DNA of 64,000 bases from assembly GCA_904063045.1 (NCBI GenBank), contig CAJFCJ010000019.1, positions 1,751,700-1,815,699 on the forward strand. The letters are read 5' to 3'. The DNA is from Dimorphilus gyrociliatus. Its lineage: Eukaryota; Annelida; Polychaeta; Dinophilidae. Positions 38,562-52,900 of this stretch are shown here, one piece after another (within the stretch, counting starts at the first letter, position 1; every line of letters begins with the position of its first letter). Under the pieces are notes generated by a model, which saw nothing but the letters and a program-made list of their open reading frames with translations, had not been told where the DNA came from and did not search any database. The position numbers were made by a program, and so were the translations under genes.

Positions 38562-40821
38562 ATGAATTTGGGCTTACTAGGTAAAAGCTTATGTAAAATT
38601 TATTACAGAACTATATAAGAAATCCTAGTCTAAAGTAGCAACGAAAATAATTAAATAGTCTATTTGATTTTGCTTTATTATGAAACAATACACTTGTTTA
38701 TATACAGATTCCTTCGGTCAGTCGTATCCAGAGGTATAATTAAACCAAATATCATTTTCATAGATTTAGAGTTGCCAGCTAACAATGCAATTTTTGTAGG
38801 ATTTGGAACATCGTTTAGAATGTACGAGTCTTCCGTTAACTTGCACTTTCAACAAGAGGGGAACCCTTTTTGCTGTAGGTTGCAATGATGGTAGAATAGT
38901 TATATGGGATTTTTTAACCAAAGGTGTGGCAAAAACCATTACTGCTCATACAAGACCTGTTTGTTCTATTTCGTAAGTTTTAAAATTGATAGAAGTGAAT
39001 AATTCAAACATGCGCTCTGATTACAGTTGGTCAAGAGATGGACAATTAATAATAACAGCTTCTATTGACAATAGTGTTTGTGTTTTTGATGTCTTAACTG
39101 GTGACATGCTACAGAGCTATAGGTTTCCATCTCCAATTCTGAAAGTTCAGTTTAATTCGAGAAACAGGTAAATAAAAAATTACAAGTCTAATATTTTTTA
39201 TATTTGTTTTAAATTTTCAGAAACAGAGCTCTGCTTACACTTTTGAAACACGCAGCAATAGTTCTCAAATTAGATGAAGAAAAGTCTTTCGACGCAGTTC
39301 CACTTAGTAGTGATGTTAGTAGCTATTAAATAAAACTTTTTCCATTGTCTAATTGTGTCATTAATATTTCAGAATGATCTAAATATAGTTGCTTCTTTTG
39401 ATCGTAAAGGGCAACATATCTATACAGGGAACTCAAAAGGAAAAGTTATGGTTTTTAAGACTGATAATCTAAGTTTGGTTGCATCGTTCAAAGTGTCTAC
39501 AGGATCTACCAGTGCAATAGCAATAAGATCCATTGAATTCTCAAGGAGAGGAACGTATGTTGAAACATATTTTCAATTAACAAACATAAAATTCAGAGTA
39601 ATTACAATTACTGATTTTGCACTAGTTGCTTCCTTTTGAACTGTTCCGACCGTATAATAAGAGTATACGAAGCTGGCGAAATAATGGCCTGTGGTAAGGA
39701 TGGTGAGCCTGAACCTATTCAGAAACTTCAAGATCTTGTCAACAAGTAAGCATTTGGTTATTTCGTTTAACCTTTTATTTTATATCAATATTCTTTAAAA
39801 TCTTAAGAACAATGTGGAAGAAATGCTGTTTTTCTGGAGATGGTGAATTTATTGCTGCAGGTTCAGCTAGACAGCATGCTTTATATATTTGGGAAAAATC
39901 AGTTGGAAATTTAGTCAAAATTCTTCAAGGAATGAAGGGAGATGTTATGCTTGACTTCGTCGTATGTTTTATTTTTCTATCAGAAATATTATAAAAACAT
40001 TCTCATTTTTATGTTTTTATTATTCAGTGGCATCCAGTTAGACCTGTTTTGTGTTCGATAGCTAATGGTATTGTCTCTATTTGGTCTCAAAATCAGGTTG
40101 AAAAATGGAGCGCCTACGCTCCAGACTTTAAAGAACTAGAGGAAAATGTTGAGTACGAAGAGAGAGAATCTGAGTTTGATCTTAGTGATGAAGACAAGGA
40201 AGGAGTTAAACCTAAAAGTAAAATAGTTTATTACCTCTTCCGTTATGGATTATATAATTGATTCATTCTTCTTAGTTGAAAATTACGAGGATGAAAATGT
40301 CGATGTTGTAACAGAAGAACCTATTGAACAATTTTTAAGTAGCGATGAAGAACCGCAGTATGAAGCTGCTGCTCTTCACTTTCTTCCGATTTGTCCTGAT
40401 GTAGACGATCCAGAGGATTGGCCTGAGGGAGGAGAGGTAGATTTACAAAGAAAGCTAAAGATTCGTAAAGTTAATTTTCTTAATTCTCATAGCACTCATC
40501 AACAAAAGAAAATCAAGCTCTCGGGGAAAAACGTCAAATTCTCCCTGAAAAAGAAAATCCGCCTTCAAAAAAGAAAAAGAAAGAAATTAAAAATACTGAT
40601 ATAGATCTTCCTAATGCTCCCATTGATGGTAAATCTAATTCATAAGTTCCGTCTTCAGACATCACTAATTAACTATATTATTTTCTTCAGAATTGCATCC
40701 GATGTTATGTCCAAAAAAGCCAAATGAAAGTGGTAGAGTAGTGCAAAGAAAACCCGCAAAACCTGAAAAAGCTCGAAAGAAAGAAAGAAAAGATAAAAGT
40801 ATTATTCCTCTTTTCTCTTAA
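38562..40821 (+). CDS. RBBP5: Retinoblastoma-binding protein 5 (MLL/COMPASS WD40 subunit)
   Basis: RBBP5 is a core subunit (with WDR5, ASH2L and DPY30) of MLL/SET1 histone H3K4 methyltransferases. Tiny first exons encode MNLGLL and DSFGQSYPE. The next exon gives [37 protein letters not shown] and [10 protein letters not shown]. Further blades carry [68 protein letters not shown] and WHPVRPVL. The hallmark [17 protein letters not shown] hinge that activates MLL follows. Then come the SSDEE and [13 protein letters not shown] acidic blocks and a Lys-rich tail. The reading ends at TAA 40819-40821. A donor just before could instead splice to about 40870 and end NSLYYY. Confidence 0.93.
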
Positions 40822-42065
40822 AAATTTTAACGCTAATGCTAAAGTTAAAATTTACAAATTGTGTTGTAGATTCTCTATACTACTACTGAAATAATTAGAA
40901 GATTAGGCATCGTTTATGAAGAATTATCTGTAAATAAGTGTCTTTATTTTAAGAAAAATAAATAATATACCCTATTTTTTTATCTCTTGATACTTCCTGT
41001 ATAGTTTACTTTTTTAATACACAAAGCATCAATACTCCTTTTAGACGTTATGTTATAAATATTTAAATATAAAGTTTTCTGTTACTGTAAGTAGTTAAAA
41101 GAAGAACATGACAGAAATAAGATTACTGGAGAGAAAAACATGTATAGCTGACATACTTATTGAAACTAGACTAAAGAAAAACATAGGAAATCTTCTAGCA
41201 CTAGAAAAAAGAAAGATAAATCATTCACTTTTAACGGGAAATCTAAAAGTTCTAAGAGGGCTATAGCTGACAGAAACGTACAAAATAATTTGAAAAAGCA
41301 ACGTAAATGTGTTAATAATCCTTCTCACTCAACATGTGCTATGATAAATAAAAGAGAGTTGAAAGATACCGTTGGATCTCTATATAATCACTTTGAAAGT
41401 TTACTTAAGCAATACAGGAAAAACACTAGCCAATTGTCCTAAAGAATTGTGTGTAAGTAAGTGCGGTATAATTTTAAATACTTCTAATTTATTCTATAGA
41501 AAAGCTAACTTGAAAAAGACACATAACGTTTAATGAACATGTTTGTTCCAAATAGAAATGGAAAAATATGACAATTAAAGATTTTTACGAAGCTATTAAT
41601 CGCTTTTACTCAAATCTCTCAGTTTCTCTCTCTGTATAAATTATTCTTCTTTGAAAAAATTACGGTGTGTAAGGGAATTCAAAGAGAATAAAATATTAAA
41701 CTTACTATAATATGAAAAAATGGACAAAAACCAGTCAATTTAAACTGGTTATTCATGCCAAAATATTACGGAGCCATATCTCTTTAATTTGGAGGCGGTT
41801 ATTCTTATAATTCATCTGATAGATACCGCATTGTTTGTATATTTTAGCAACTTATAGTCACAAATGTTCGTTTATAATATGTTTTATACCATTTATAAAC
41901 TGTTAGTCCTGTATCAACCGATAAAGAGGAAATTATAAATCTTATAGCTTTTGTTTTTTCCTACTCTATTAGTAAGAGTCGTGTGAATGTCCCTGTTTCA
42001 TAAGAATCTCTAAATGATTGCTACTATATAATATCTTGTAATATATCTAGGTAATTAAATTACAG
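40822..42065. other. RBBP5-WASHC4 intergenic region with an orphan exon-like frame
   Basis: This 1.2 kb region is mostly AT-rich non-coding sequence. A coding-like frame at 41170-41442 is listed separately. The 500 bp before the WASHC4 start would be its promoter. Confidence 0.45.
41170..41442 (+). CDS. Orphan coding-like terminal exon, 90 codons, unassigned
   Basis: An open frame starts right after an AG acceptor at 41168-41169 and runs 90 codons to TAA at 41440-41442. Its start is Lys/Ser-rich (TKEKHRKSSSTRKKKDKS). It ends with a helical-looking segment (LKDTVGSLYNHFESLLKQYRK). No start codon precedes it, so it looks like a last exon. It begins in phase 0, which is compatible with the RBBP5 donor near 40437 and so could be an alternative RBBP5 terminus. 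It could equally belong to a small separate gene or be a relic. The basic start resembles the basic tail of RBBP5. Confidence 0.35.
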   Translation, partial: TKEKHRKSSSTRKKKDKSFTFNGKSKSSKRAIADRNVQNNLKKQRKCVNNPSHSTCAMINKRELKDTVGSLYNHFESLLKQYRKNTSQLS

Positions 42066-45000
42066 ATGACAACGTTGACGTCTGACTGGAATGATGACAA
42101 TGTTGACGAAGGGTCTAAAAGTTAGTTTTACTCACAAAGTATTCAAATGGGGAGTAGGAACTAATAATATATATTTTTTGTACAATAGGGATAGTTGGTG
42201 AAGTTCAACTAAGAAAATATGGGCTATTCTTAGAAGATTACGCGGGACAATTGCAAGAAATAGAGGATGCATTAGGAGATCATATAGGAAATAATTGGGA
42301 TGAAATATTAGATCCAATTGGCCTTAATGTGGGAAATATTTTAATACAATTAGTACAATATAAATAATTATATCTTTTTCTAAACAGTGGTCACCTGTTG
42401 AACATATTAGCCTCATTAGCTTAGTACAAACAGATAATAAAGTCTTGAACAAGGTCGTAACTGTTTTAGCAGCAATGTGTGGAGAAATAGATTTCTTAGT
42501 AAAAGAAGCCGAAAAGAAGTTCTATAATACGCTCTTAGTATACGGTGAAGGTAATCTTCTCCTTAAATCTATAATAGTATATTCTACGTATATATATATA
42601 TATATTCTTTGTAATTAAATTACTTAGGTAAACATGAATCAGACGACGGAGAGGCTCAAATCCAAATGGGTAGAATGATTCCTTTTTTGCAGGTAAATTA
42701 ATTATTACAATATATTAATATTTTAAAACATAAATTAAACATTAATCATAGGAACTATCATCTTTCATTAAACGCTGCTACGATATTATGAAGTATACCT
42801 TACAACAAATAGGTGCATTATACAATGGTGCTAGGTAATTAATTAATGATTGAGATCTAAACCACATTTTAAAATTTATCCTATTCACACTTAGAGTATC
42901 TGTTATGACTGTTTCTGCCGTACACTTTCAGGTTAATATTTTAAGATATTTATAAATAATTATTTTTAAAGTATACAAAATTTAACATTGCTTTAAAATA
43001 GCTTGTCTTCGAACATGTTGGGTCACTTTTAAGATGTTTAATAACATTGGACGAAATTATTGAAAGCCAAACGATCCTAAAAGACCATTGGGTTCTCTAC
43101 ATAAGGTTATTGTAAATTATCACTAATCTTTTTTTATAAAATTGTAATTTTATTGTAAAATAGGATGATAAAGTCAATAAAACGAAATCCATCAGAATTT
43201 AAAGTTGAAATTCGCAACGTAAAACCATTTGATAAATTACTATCGAATCTTGAAAGCTGTATATTTAGCGGAACGATTTTCACGGTAAATCTATATTAAA
43301 GTGTTACATTCTTATGCTTTACATTTGTTTATATATATACTTTAATTAAATTTTATTAGACTGCAATCAGTCAATGTTTCGATTCTAATGGGATTAATGT
43401 TACTAAAAATACTGCTTTCATGGAAGAATTTACTGGAGTTTTAAAAGCTTTATCACAAACGATTGAAGCTAAATTAGGTACGAAAATTTAATATAAATTT
43501 CTTTCTTTTGCCCTAAAACTAATATTTCTTCCAGGCAAATCAGTTGAAACTGATCAAAGATTGAAATTAGTTGAACTCGCCGGTTTGTACGCTCTCTATT
43601 ACGAGTTATACAGACAACCGGAGAAAAAAGCTTTTAAATTGATTTGGGATGCTTACAAACTTGTAAATATAATGATATTTTCATATAGTATATACTTACT
43701 ATAAAATAGCTAATTTAAATTCATATTTTCTTAAGATTCCTTCAGTCACTCTAGTTGCTAATGTTTCCTGGTATCCTAATGAATTTCTACTACTTAAGAT
43801 ACCTGATTTACAAAAAATAATTGATAAAAAAGCAAAATTAGCAGTAGTTACTTCCAGACAAAATTGGCTTCAAAACAAATTGCAAACACTACCAAAGGAA
43901 ATTCAAGCTCTAAGAGCCCAACTTTCTGCTTGGATAGTTAAGATGAACAACGAGACTGAAGCTACACAAAACAATCCATTGGCATCAAAGCTAGATCAGA
44001 AATACTTATTGTTCACTCAGGGTTTAGTTTTTATTTGGTTAATGAACAATTTGGCAAGAGATATAATTAATATATTTGTTAATTTACAAAAATCAATACC
44101 GAAGCAGTGCATTATACAACTCTGCCGACTTTTCGAAATGATACAAGTTCGTTTCTCGAACTTTTTAATCAACTTATCCACTTATTAATAAACTTTCTCT
44201 CTCAAAAGGCGGCAAAAGCAATGTTTCACAGAAGAAATATGCTCTTATCGCAAGTTGGCAATCATATGATACAACACTTTACATACATTGCACTAACCGT
44301 ACTTGTTGATGCAAAAGTATATAATTACTTTCTATTAACTATATAAATATCAATATAAATTGTTTATCATTTTCAAAATTCACAGCAAAGTTTTGTCTCT
44401 GATAAGAAATATACAGAACAAAGATTAGACGTAGTATCGTCTATTGTTTTGGCTGAAAACGTTCTGAAAGGAACTCCATCTAAACAACGAAGAGATATTG
44501 CCAAATTAGCACTTTCTGTTGCTTGCAGAATGGTATAGTTTCCCTTTAAATACTACAGTTAAATATTCTAAATTTTCGAATTGATATTTACAGAGAGTGT
44601 TTAAAGAAGAATACTATCCAGCAATAGAGACAGCATTGCATAAAATAAAAATGCTTGTTGAATTAACTGACAGGTAAATATATACTTTAGCCTTATAGTA
44701 TAAGAAAATTAATAGCTATCAATTTTTTTATAGAATAAAGCAAGGAAGTGATTGTAGTTATCTTTATTGGCATTGTGACTTTTTGAATACATACTTTCAA
44801 GATATGTTTGAACAAGCAACGGCAGTTCATAATATTCATGTAAGTTAAAAATACTGAAATTCAGACAAACGAATTAAACGTCTAATTAATTTTAGTATAT
44901 GTTTGGATCACTTTCCGATTGTGTTCTTCCTTTAAAATCTGCAAAGCATGTTGAAGATCCTAATTCTCTATTGAAACTTTACGAAAAGAGCGTTATAAAT

Positions 45001-47154
45001 TATTTAGAAGAGGTAAAAAGATATGTTTTCTTATTAAAATTTGCCATTTAACTTATGAAAACTGCTTTCATTTTCATTATAAAGAATTTAATGAAAAAAG
45101 TCTGCTCAGCAATTGAAACTGATTTAAGATTACAAACTCATTTACATTTACAATTGGACGATATGAATCCTTTCAGAGTTGGCCTAAAAGACCTATCAGT
45201 CTTCGTTCGACTAATGCCCATTAGATTTATGGATAGACTTATTAGTATAAAAAGTATATTAATTTTCTTTTGCTTGCAATAATTAGTCCATAGATTTATA
45301 TTAACCTTAAAGTACATATATTATATTTCAATTTTTTATTTGTTTCTTTGTCTTACAGCCTACGTTGAACATTATCTAAATACTACATTCTATAATTTAA
45401 CAACAATCGCCTTGCACGATTGGAAAACCTATGCTGATATGAAAAATTTAGCCTATCAACGATACAATTTAAATCTTATAGAAACCTATCTTCCTAGTCA
45501 AACTCTGGAACAGGGTTTAGACGTATTAGAAATTATGAGAAATATACACGTATTTGTTTCGAGTTACGCGTATAATCTAAATAATCAGGTATACAAACTC
45601 TAAATTCATTAATAAATATTTATTACTTTATTTTACATGATTATATATAGATTTTTGTTGAAAAGAATAGTAATAATAAGCATTTAAATACAATAAATAT
45701 AAGGCACATTGCTAATTCTATAAGAACTCACGGTACTGGAATTATGAATACAACGGTAATAGATTTATTAAAACTTTTCGTATACATATTTTATAATGCT
45801 TCTCTTTATTCTAGATTAATTTTACTTATCAATTCTTACGAAAGAAATTTTTTACATTCTCACAATTTATGTACGATGAACATATAAAATCTAGGCTGAT
45901 AAAAGATTGGCGCTACTTTAAAGAAAATCATTTAAATAATGACCAAACCTATCCATTTGAAAGAGCCGAAAAATTTAACAAGGGAATAAGAAAACTAGGT
46001 TTATCAAAGGATGGTTTGAGTTATTTAGATCAATTTAGACTGTTGATAACCCAAATTGGTATTGAAGAAATCTTTTTCTTAACAAATTCTGTTTTATACA
46101 ATTAGTAATCTCATTTTTATTAAAGGTAATGCTATGGGATATATAAGAATGATACGATCAGGAGGTCTACATTGCTGTAGTAGTGCCATCTCTTTTATTC
46201 CCGATTTAGAAGATATTGTTAACTTTGAAGAATTTGTTAAGGAAGATAACCTGTCGACAGAAACTCAAAAAGCTGCTAAAATCGTTGATGTAGTAATTGA
46301 AAATTTGACAAAAAACTTTTCAGAAGGAACCGAATATTTCAAGGTAAAAATAATAATAATAATAAAAGAAACAATATTTAAAGCATTTGTTAGATAAAAG
46401 AAAAAGTCCTATTTAAATAATCTAATTACAAATTCTAATTAGATAAACATAAACTAAATTACAGATGCTCGTTGATGTGTTTGCACCTGAGTTTAGAAGT
46501 ACAAAAAACAAACATTTATCAAATTTTTTTGTGATTGTACCACCTTTGGTAAGACTCTATTTTTTATTCTTATAAAGCTTTGAAATTCTTTGACATTTCT
46601 AAAAACAGGCTTTAAATTATGTTGAGAACTCTATAAGTTGTAAAGAGAAACTATCAAAGAAGAATAAGGAAGGAGCTGCCTTTACAGATGACGGATTCGC
46701 CATGGGGGTAGCTTATATATTGAAACTTTTAAATCAATATTCTGAATTCGACTCCCTTCATTGGTTTTCTGGTGTTCGTTCTAAATATACTCAGGAAAAG
46801 GTATCTAAATACAAATATATTGTTGACAAATACATGCAATGTTTATTCATTTTATCTTTAGCAACAAATTCAAGAAAAGTTACGTACAGGAAAAATCGAA
46901 GAATCTTTAAAGCAAACCTATACTTTGACATTAAAACGATTGGATGTCTATCAGCAAGAGTTCGATTTGCTATACTATTCACATAGTAGTGCCAGAATTT
47001 TCTTTGGAGCTGATATGGACAAGGATGAGAAAAGTACGTATATATATATATACTGTATACAGTATATAAGTATCTCAATATAATCATTTTCTCTGTCTCT
47101 CCAGATGTTAGTGACATTCCAAACCCGTCTGCAAATTCTTCATCAACAGTTTAA
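42066..47154 (+). CDS. WASHC4: WASH complex subunit 4 (SWIP)
   Basis: WASHC4 is a large helical scaffold of the pentameric WASH complex that drives Arp2/3 actin branching on endosomes. The start at 42066 gives [17 protein letters not shown]. Exons then follow the family closely: AEVQL-like [27 protein letters not shown]-like [38 protein letters not shown] and LKDHW. Next are [49 protein letters not shown]-like [38 protein letters not shown] and [18 protein letters not shown]. The 3' part has [29 protein letters not shown] and [20 protein letters not shown]. About 27 exons are split by short introns. The last exon ends [16 protein letters not shown], with TAA at 47152-47154. Confidence 0.95.
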
Positions 47155-47690
47155 AAATTCTAACTCACTGACTGTGTCATTTATTGCCATAATTATTAAA
47201 AAATCACGCTTCCGAACATCTTATGTGATATCTTTTCTGTTTACAAAAAATAAACAAAGAGAAGAAAACGTGTTATTTTTTCAGTTATAATTTGAATACA
47301 ATTTTATTATTTAAGTAATAAATTTGTTATGTTTATTACGCAACCGTAATATAATTTAAGTCAAACAAACAATTGAAAATTTATTATTATAAAGTAAATC
47401 TTACGAAAAGTATTAATTATGATCAATAGAGAAAATAAAGTAAAGCTTATATAATATATTTAACCATTGATAATTTTTTAGAATACTTTTAAAGTGACTA
47501 TTTATTTTAATTATGGAAGGTCTCAACCAATCAATATACCCTATGTACGATAATAAAGAATCGTATGATTTTGGTACACAATACTAGAAGTGGAAGTAAA
47601 CTAATTTTCTGACTCAGCATCATTTTTATATGGATTTATAGGCAATTAGCCGTTTATTAATTACAATTAACGAAATAAAATACTAAAGAA
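47155..47690. other. WASHC4-NTAN1 intergenic region
   Basis: A 536-bp AT-rich spacer between two same-strand genes, holding the WASHC4 3' end and the NTAN1 promoter. No coding or RNA gene was recognised. Confidence 0.5.
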
Positions 47691-49113
47691 ATGCCATTGT
47701 TCATTAGTGGACGAGAATATTCCGAAACAACCGTAGAATCTATAAGTGCTTTCTACGAAGAATATTCATCATTGAGAGTTAGTTGAAGATTTTAACCTCT
47801 TCCATCGATAGGAATAATAATAATCGTGACTGGAATACTAAACTCTGATAATAATATTTATTTGTATAAGGATGCTTTACTTAAACAACTGATTTCCATA
47901 AGCAGATTTATATATTTGAAAACACTTGTAATATAATATCAGAGAACGCAGTATATATTTTTTAAACTGCAAATAATGTTTATATATTAATATCAATAAA
48001 AAAGAAATCTATTTTCCTATATCAGAAAGCAGCTGATGAATTTACTTCTCAAGACCAATTTGTCGTAAAACCGAATAATTTACTATATGTTTGTCAAGCA
48101 GAATACGCTACAATTATCCCAAATGAACGTAATTTTCCCACTTAAAATTTATTATAATATTATATCTAATTATATATCTATTTATTAGAGATTAAATTTG
48201 TTGGATCGTCTGATGCAACAACGTGTCATATATTTACTATAAGACATACGGGTAGTGGTATAACAGGTTTTTCTCATTTAGATGGAAATTCTACTAAAAA
48301 GATAATCAACATTTTAATAAGTAGTGTCTCGAACTTATCAAAAGGTTACCCAGATGGCAGGTATTATAAAATTAATTATCAATTTATTTTACTTATTAAT
48401 GTTGCAATAATTCTAGATTAGAATGTTATATTGTGGGCGGCTTTCTAGATGGCACGAATTCATCAGCAAATCTCTCTATGAGTATTATTGGTAAGACGTG
48501 ATAATCCTTTTGTATTCGATATGGTAGGAAATTTATAAAAGAAAATACTTTATTAGATTCTCTAAGCAAGTCGACAGAGAACATCTACCTAGAACTCTGC
48601 GCTGTAACACCTTTAAATGATTGTATCAAAGATGAAATCCATTATCCAATAGTGTACGGTGCATTTGTGGACTTGAAAAGTGGGAAGATAATGCCGGCAA
48701 CTTTTCAAAATAAAGAACCAGATATTGATCTTAGAACAGCTAAGCATTTCAAAGTGCATACACCAGCGGTAATCTAATTATAAATACGTATAAATGAAAC
48801 ACCATATATTGTATTGATAACGAACTATCCTTTCTTTCTCATTAACTAGAATATTTACAACACGGAAACTGGTGAAATGATTATTGATCCTTTTTCCTGG
48901 AGTACAGATGACAGCTTAATACGTGTATTATCATGGCCAAAAAAATGTATTAGACGTTATTTATCAACTAGTCCCAATCAAGAACTTCCTGACTTTGAAG
49001 ATCATATCCTACGTGGTGTAAAGATTTTATTAAAATCACCAAATGAAATCTTTCCAAATCAACAATCAAGAAAATATCAAATGGTTAATGACTTATGGAA
49101 ATTACAAGATTAA
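47691..49113 (+). CDS. NTAN1: Protein N-terminal asparagine amidohydrolase
   Basis: NTAN1 deamidates N-terminal Asn to Asp, a tertiary-to-secondary destabilising step of the Arg/N-degron pathway. The start at 47691 (MPLFISGREY) matches the MPLLV start of the family, whose Pro2 is conserved. The exons carry NNLLYVCQAEYATI and VGSSDATTCHIFTIRHTGSG, which contains the catalytic Cys in the TTCH motif. Further blocks are ECYIVGGFLDG, LELCAVTPLND, HYPIVYGAFVDLKSGKI, TGEMIIDPFSWS, LSTSP and PDFEDHILRGVKILL. The protein ends DLWKLQD with TAA at 49111-49113. At roughly 300 residues it has the usual length for the family. Confidence 0.93.
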
Positions 49114-49967
49114 TACTTTCTTCACAATGCACAATATTTCTTTGACCTATTTATGTACATTTTTTTTAATTAATCTTCTCATATTTTTTTATTACTTAGC
49201 TAAAAAAAAGGCCATATTTTTTAATTAAAGATATGTATAATAACCTAAGATTATTTTGTAACAGTAATTTATAAACATTATTCACTTAATCAAATTTTAA
49301 AAAGTGGTCGTCTGTTTTATAATTTCATAATTTTCTTAATAAAAATACTTTAAAATAGAAAGAAGCGTTTACTTATTATTGTCTCAGAATTCGATCGATT
49401 TCTTCATTCCTTTGTGGGGAAAAAAGAACGCTCGATGTTTATTTATTAACTTGAAAACTTTGAAATTCGTTTATTTCGCTTTTTGTAATTTATATTTGTC
49501 ACTTAGGAAAGTCTATTACATTTAGAGATTTAAGCTGTATTCGAAAATTTATATGACTGGTAATTCGAGTAAGGAGCGTGCTGTATTGTTTGTGATGGGG
49601 AGCACGTAACCCAATTTTAACGGACATTGCATCCATCTTTCAAGGAAAGCGAACAATTTTTATTTTGAATGAATTGATTAGCGGCGAAGTAAGCTCGACA
49701 AAACATTGATTTTTTCGCTAAACACAATGCTTTTTTCTGCATAAAAGTTAGTCTATTTTTGGAATATCACCAAGCAACGTTTCGCCTAAAGTTTTACTTG
49801 TCACTCTGCATTGAAGACTGAAACGGTTGGATATATCATGTTATCCTTTCCTATTTGAGAAATATATCATCCAAACATCCGTTTAATACATGTATAATAT
49901 TTGCAGATCGAACCGGAAAAGAGAATCGCTGGAAAGTAAAGAGCTGTAAAGCTACTGGTCCATAAAG
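49114..49967. other. NTAN1-GPSM2 intergenic region
   Basis: About 850 bp holding the NTAN1 3' UTR and the GPSM2 promoter and leader. No exon with recognisable protein similarity and no RNA gene was seen. Confidence 0.5.
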
Positions 49968-52900
49968 ATGGAGGACCAAAAGACATGTATAGAATGGGCA
50001 GTGGAAGGCGAGCGCTTATGCAAATTAGGCCAATGCCAAAAGGGCATCGAATATTTTTTGAAGGCGATCGACGCAGGAACAGAAGATAAGCGAGTTCTTA
50101 GTGCGATTTACAGTCAAATGGGCAATGCTTATTTTTATCTCCAAAATTATACCAAGGCATTTCAATATCATAAACTCGACCTGCAACTAGCCAGGTTTGT
50201 TTACGAAACTTTTTAATTTACATAAATGCTTATCGTACTTCCGATTTTAAGCGTATGCTTATACAAATAGAAACTGTTGTTCGGTCATTCACTATCTAAC
50301 GGTGATCTTTTAAAGGCGTTTGTATAAGTGGTTATGTAAAATTTTAGAAATATTAACTTGTATATAAAGGGTCTTTAGAAGAAATTATAAGGATTTAATG
50401 GAAGAAGGAATAGTCATCGATCACATAACCACTTTAGAAAGTACTTTGTGCTTACTTTGCTATTCTATCATGAAACACAGCAACACATTACCAATTACAC
50501 TATGTTTTATATTTGTAATCGATCAGACAATATATGCCCGAACATTTTTCTCCGCATGGACATATATGTATGTAAATATATGAATATGTATCTGTTTGTC
50601 TATGTGGTTAAAGGGAGCTTATACACAGAGCAAATATTTAAAATAAAGATGTTTCTAGCTTCGAATAATCCTCACTTACCTGCTAACCGTTTTTAGAACA
50701 ATGGGCGATAAGTTGGGTGTAGCAAAAGCGAGTGGAAATTTGGGTAATACCTTAAAAGTTCTTGGACAGTTTGATGAAGCTATTGCCTGCTGCGAAAAGC
50801 ATCGAGATATTTGCCGGTAACCTTTTACAGTTTGCTAACAAAAACCCTTAAATTATATCATTAATCCTATTTGTTAAATATTTTATATTACTTTATTTTT
50901 CATAATATGTACATTTTTTCTTTTTACCTCACCAACTATTGATTGAAGTAGATTCAATGTTATGTTCTTTTTTATATTAAAGAGAGGAAGGCAACTTGGA
51001 AGGAGAGGCCAGAGCACTTTACAATCTCGGTAATGTTCTACATGCCAAAGGCAAGCATGATGGAAGAAACAACACACACGATCCCGGTCACTTTCCCTTA
51101 GAAGTTAAAGAAAGCTTAACCCGTGCTGCAAAGTATTACGAGTATGTAGACAATCAATCTCCAATTAACACAGTTCTATTATGAACGCTAACACAAGAGT
51201 GACATAATAGTTCTTTAAAAGCTGAGAATTATAATAACTACACACGAGTCAAGGCGTTTGGTTTATTTTTTTGTGCTTAACAGAGAGAACTTATCCGTTC
51301 TAAGAAAGCTACCTAAGCCGGATCGTGCGGCAGAAGGAAGAGCTTGTGGAAATTTAGGTAATACACATTATTTACTGGGAAACTTCGGTGAAGCCATGAA
51401 ATACCACGAACAGGTGGGAGAAAAACGATATTCTTCGCCTTTTTATTGCCTTACTAACCTAAAACACTTATATCGAAATAGAGATTGGCTATAGCAAAAG
51501 AATTTGGCGATAAGGCAGCTGAAAGAAGAGCTTACAGTAACTTGGGTAATGCTCATATTTTCTTGGGTCATTTTACTCAAGCATCTGAATATTATAAGTA
51601 TGTATTATCTTTAATTCAATAAATCCACTATCAGGTTAGAAATGAAATATTTTCTCTTCATTTAGCAAATGTCTTCAAGTTGCTAAAGAGCTTGGTGAAA
51701 AAGCTCTAGAAGCTCAAGCCTGTTATAGCTTGGGAAATACTTACACTCTAATGAGACAATACGAAAGAGCTATAGAATATCATGTTCAGCATTTGACTAT
51801 AGCCCAGCAATTGAATGATCAAGTTGGTGTTGGCAGAGCATGCTGGAGTTTAGGCAATGCATATGCAGCTTTGGGTGAAAACACACAAGCTCTAGAATAT
51901 GCAAACAGACACTTGAAAATATCCCAAGAAATTGGAGACACTGTCGGGCAAACTACAGCTAATTCTAACATAGCTGACCTGAAAAATTTAATAACAACAA
52001 AGTAAGTAATAAAAGTGTAATGATTTTTAATAAATAATTTTCATGACAATACTGTTTCATTTTTATCTATTTTTTATTATAACATAGTGATAGTAACTGT
52101 GAGAAAATTGAGCATAAACGTCGAGAACAAATCAGAAGAAACAGTATGGAGAACTTACAGCTGTTAAAGCTTACACCTGATCAGGTATACCTAATAGAGT
52201 GCATCAATCAAATAAGCTAAATATCAACAATCTTTAAGAACTGTTAATAAAATGCTGTAAAAAAAAATAATGTTCATTCTCGTTTTTTTTTATTTTCTCT
52301 ACTTAGAAAAAGCAAGCTAACGAAAGTGATGGCGATACAAAGGTAAGGAGAAAATACTAACAATAAGCAAAAACTGAGAGTAATCCTTTGATTTAATCCT
52401 CTAGCTGCAACCTTGCGACGAAGAGCTTTTCGAGAAACTGTTAGAGGCTAGTTCTCGTAGAATAGATGATCAACGTTTTGATGCTAGTAGAGTTTCTACA
52501 GGTAAATAATTAAAAATTTTAAGTATAAACTAAAATAAGTCTTTTTAAACGCTTGTGTCTCGTTCATCAAAAATTGCATGTTTATAAAACGTTAGATGGT
52601 GAAATGGAGGAAGCGTTTCTAAACCTAGTTGAAGGTTTGCAAAGTTGTCGAATGAACGAACAAAGAAGTGATTTACCCCCTTCAGGTGTTATATTTACCT
52701 GTTGTGAACAAATTTTTATTACCCCTATCACATTTATTGCACTTGGGCACGTTTTATTCTAACCCGAAAGTACTAAAACGCCTTTCATTGCAAGAATAAT
52801 GAGTTTTTTATTAATAAACAGTTCGAAGTGATGTTTTGGAAAGAGAAGATTCAGATGGTTTGAATGGTATACCAGCCGTCCGCAAAAATTCTCTTCCGGA

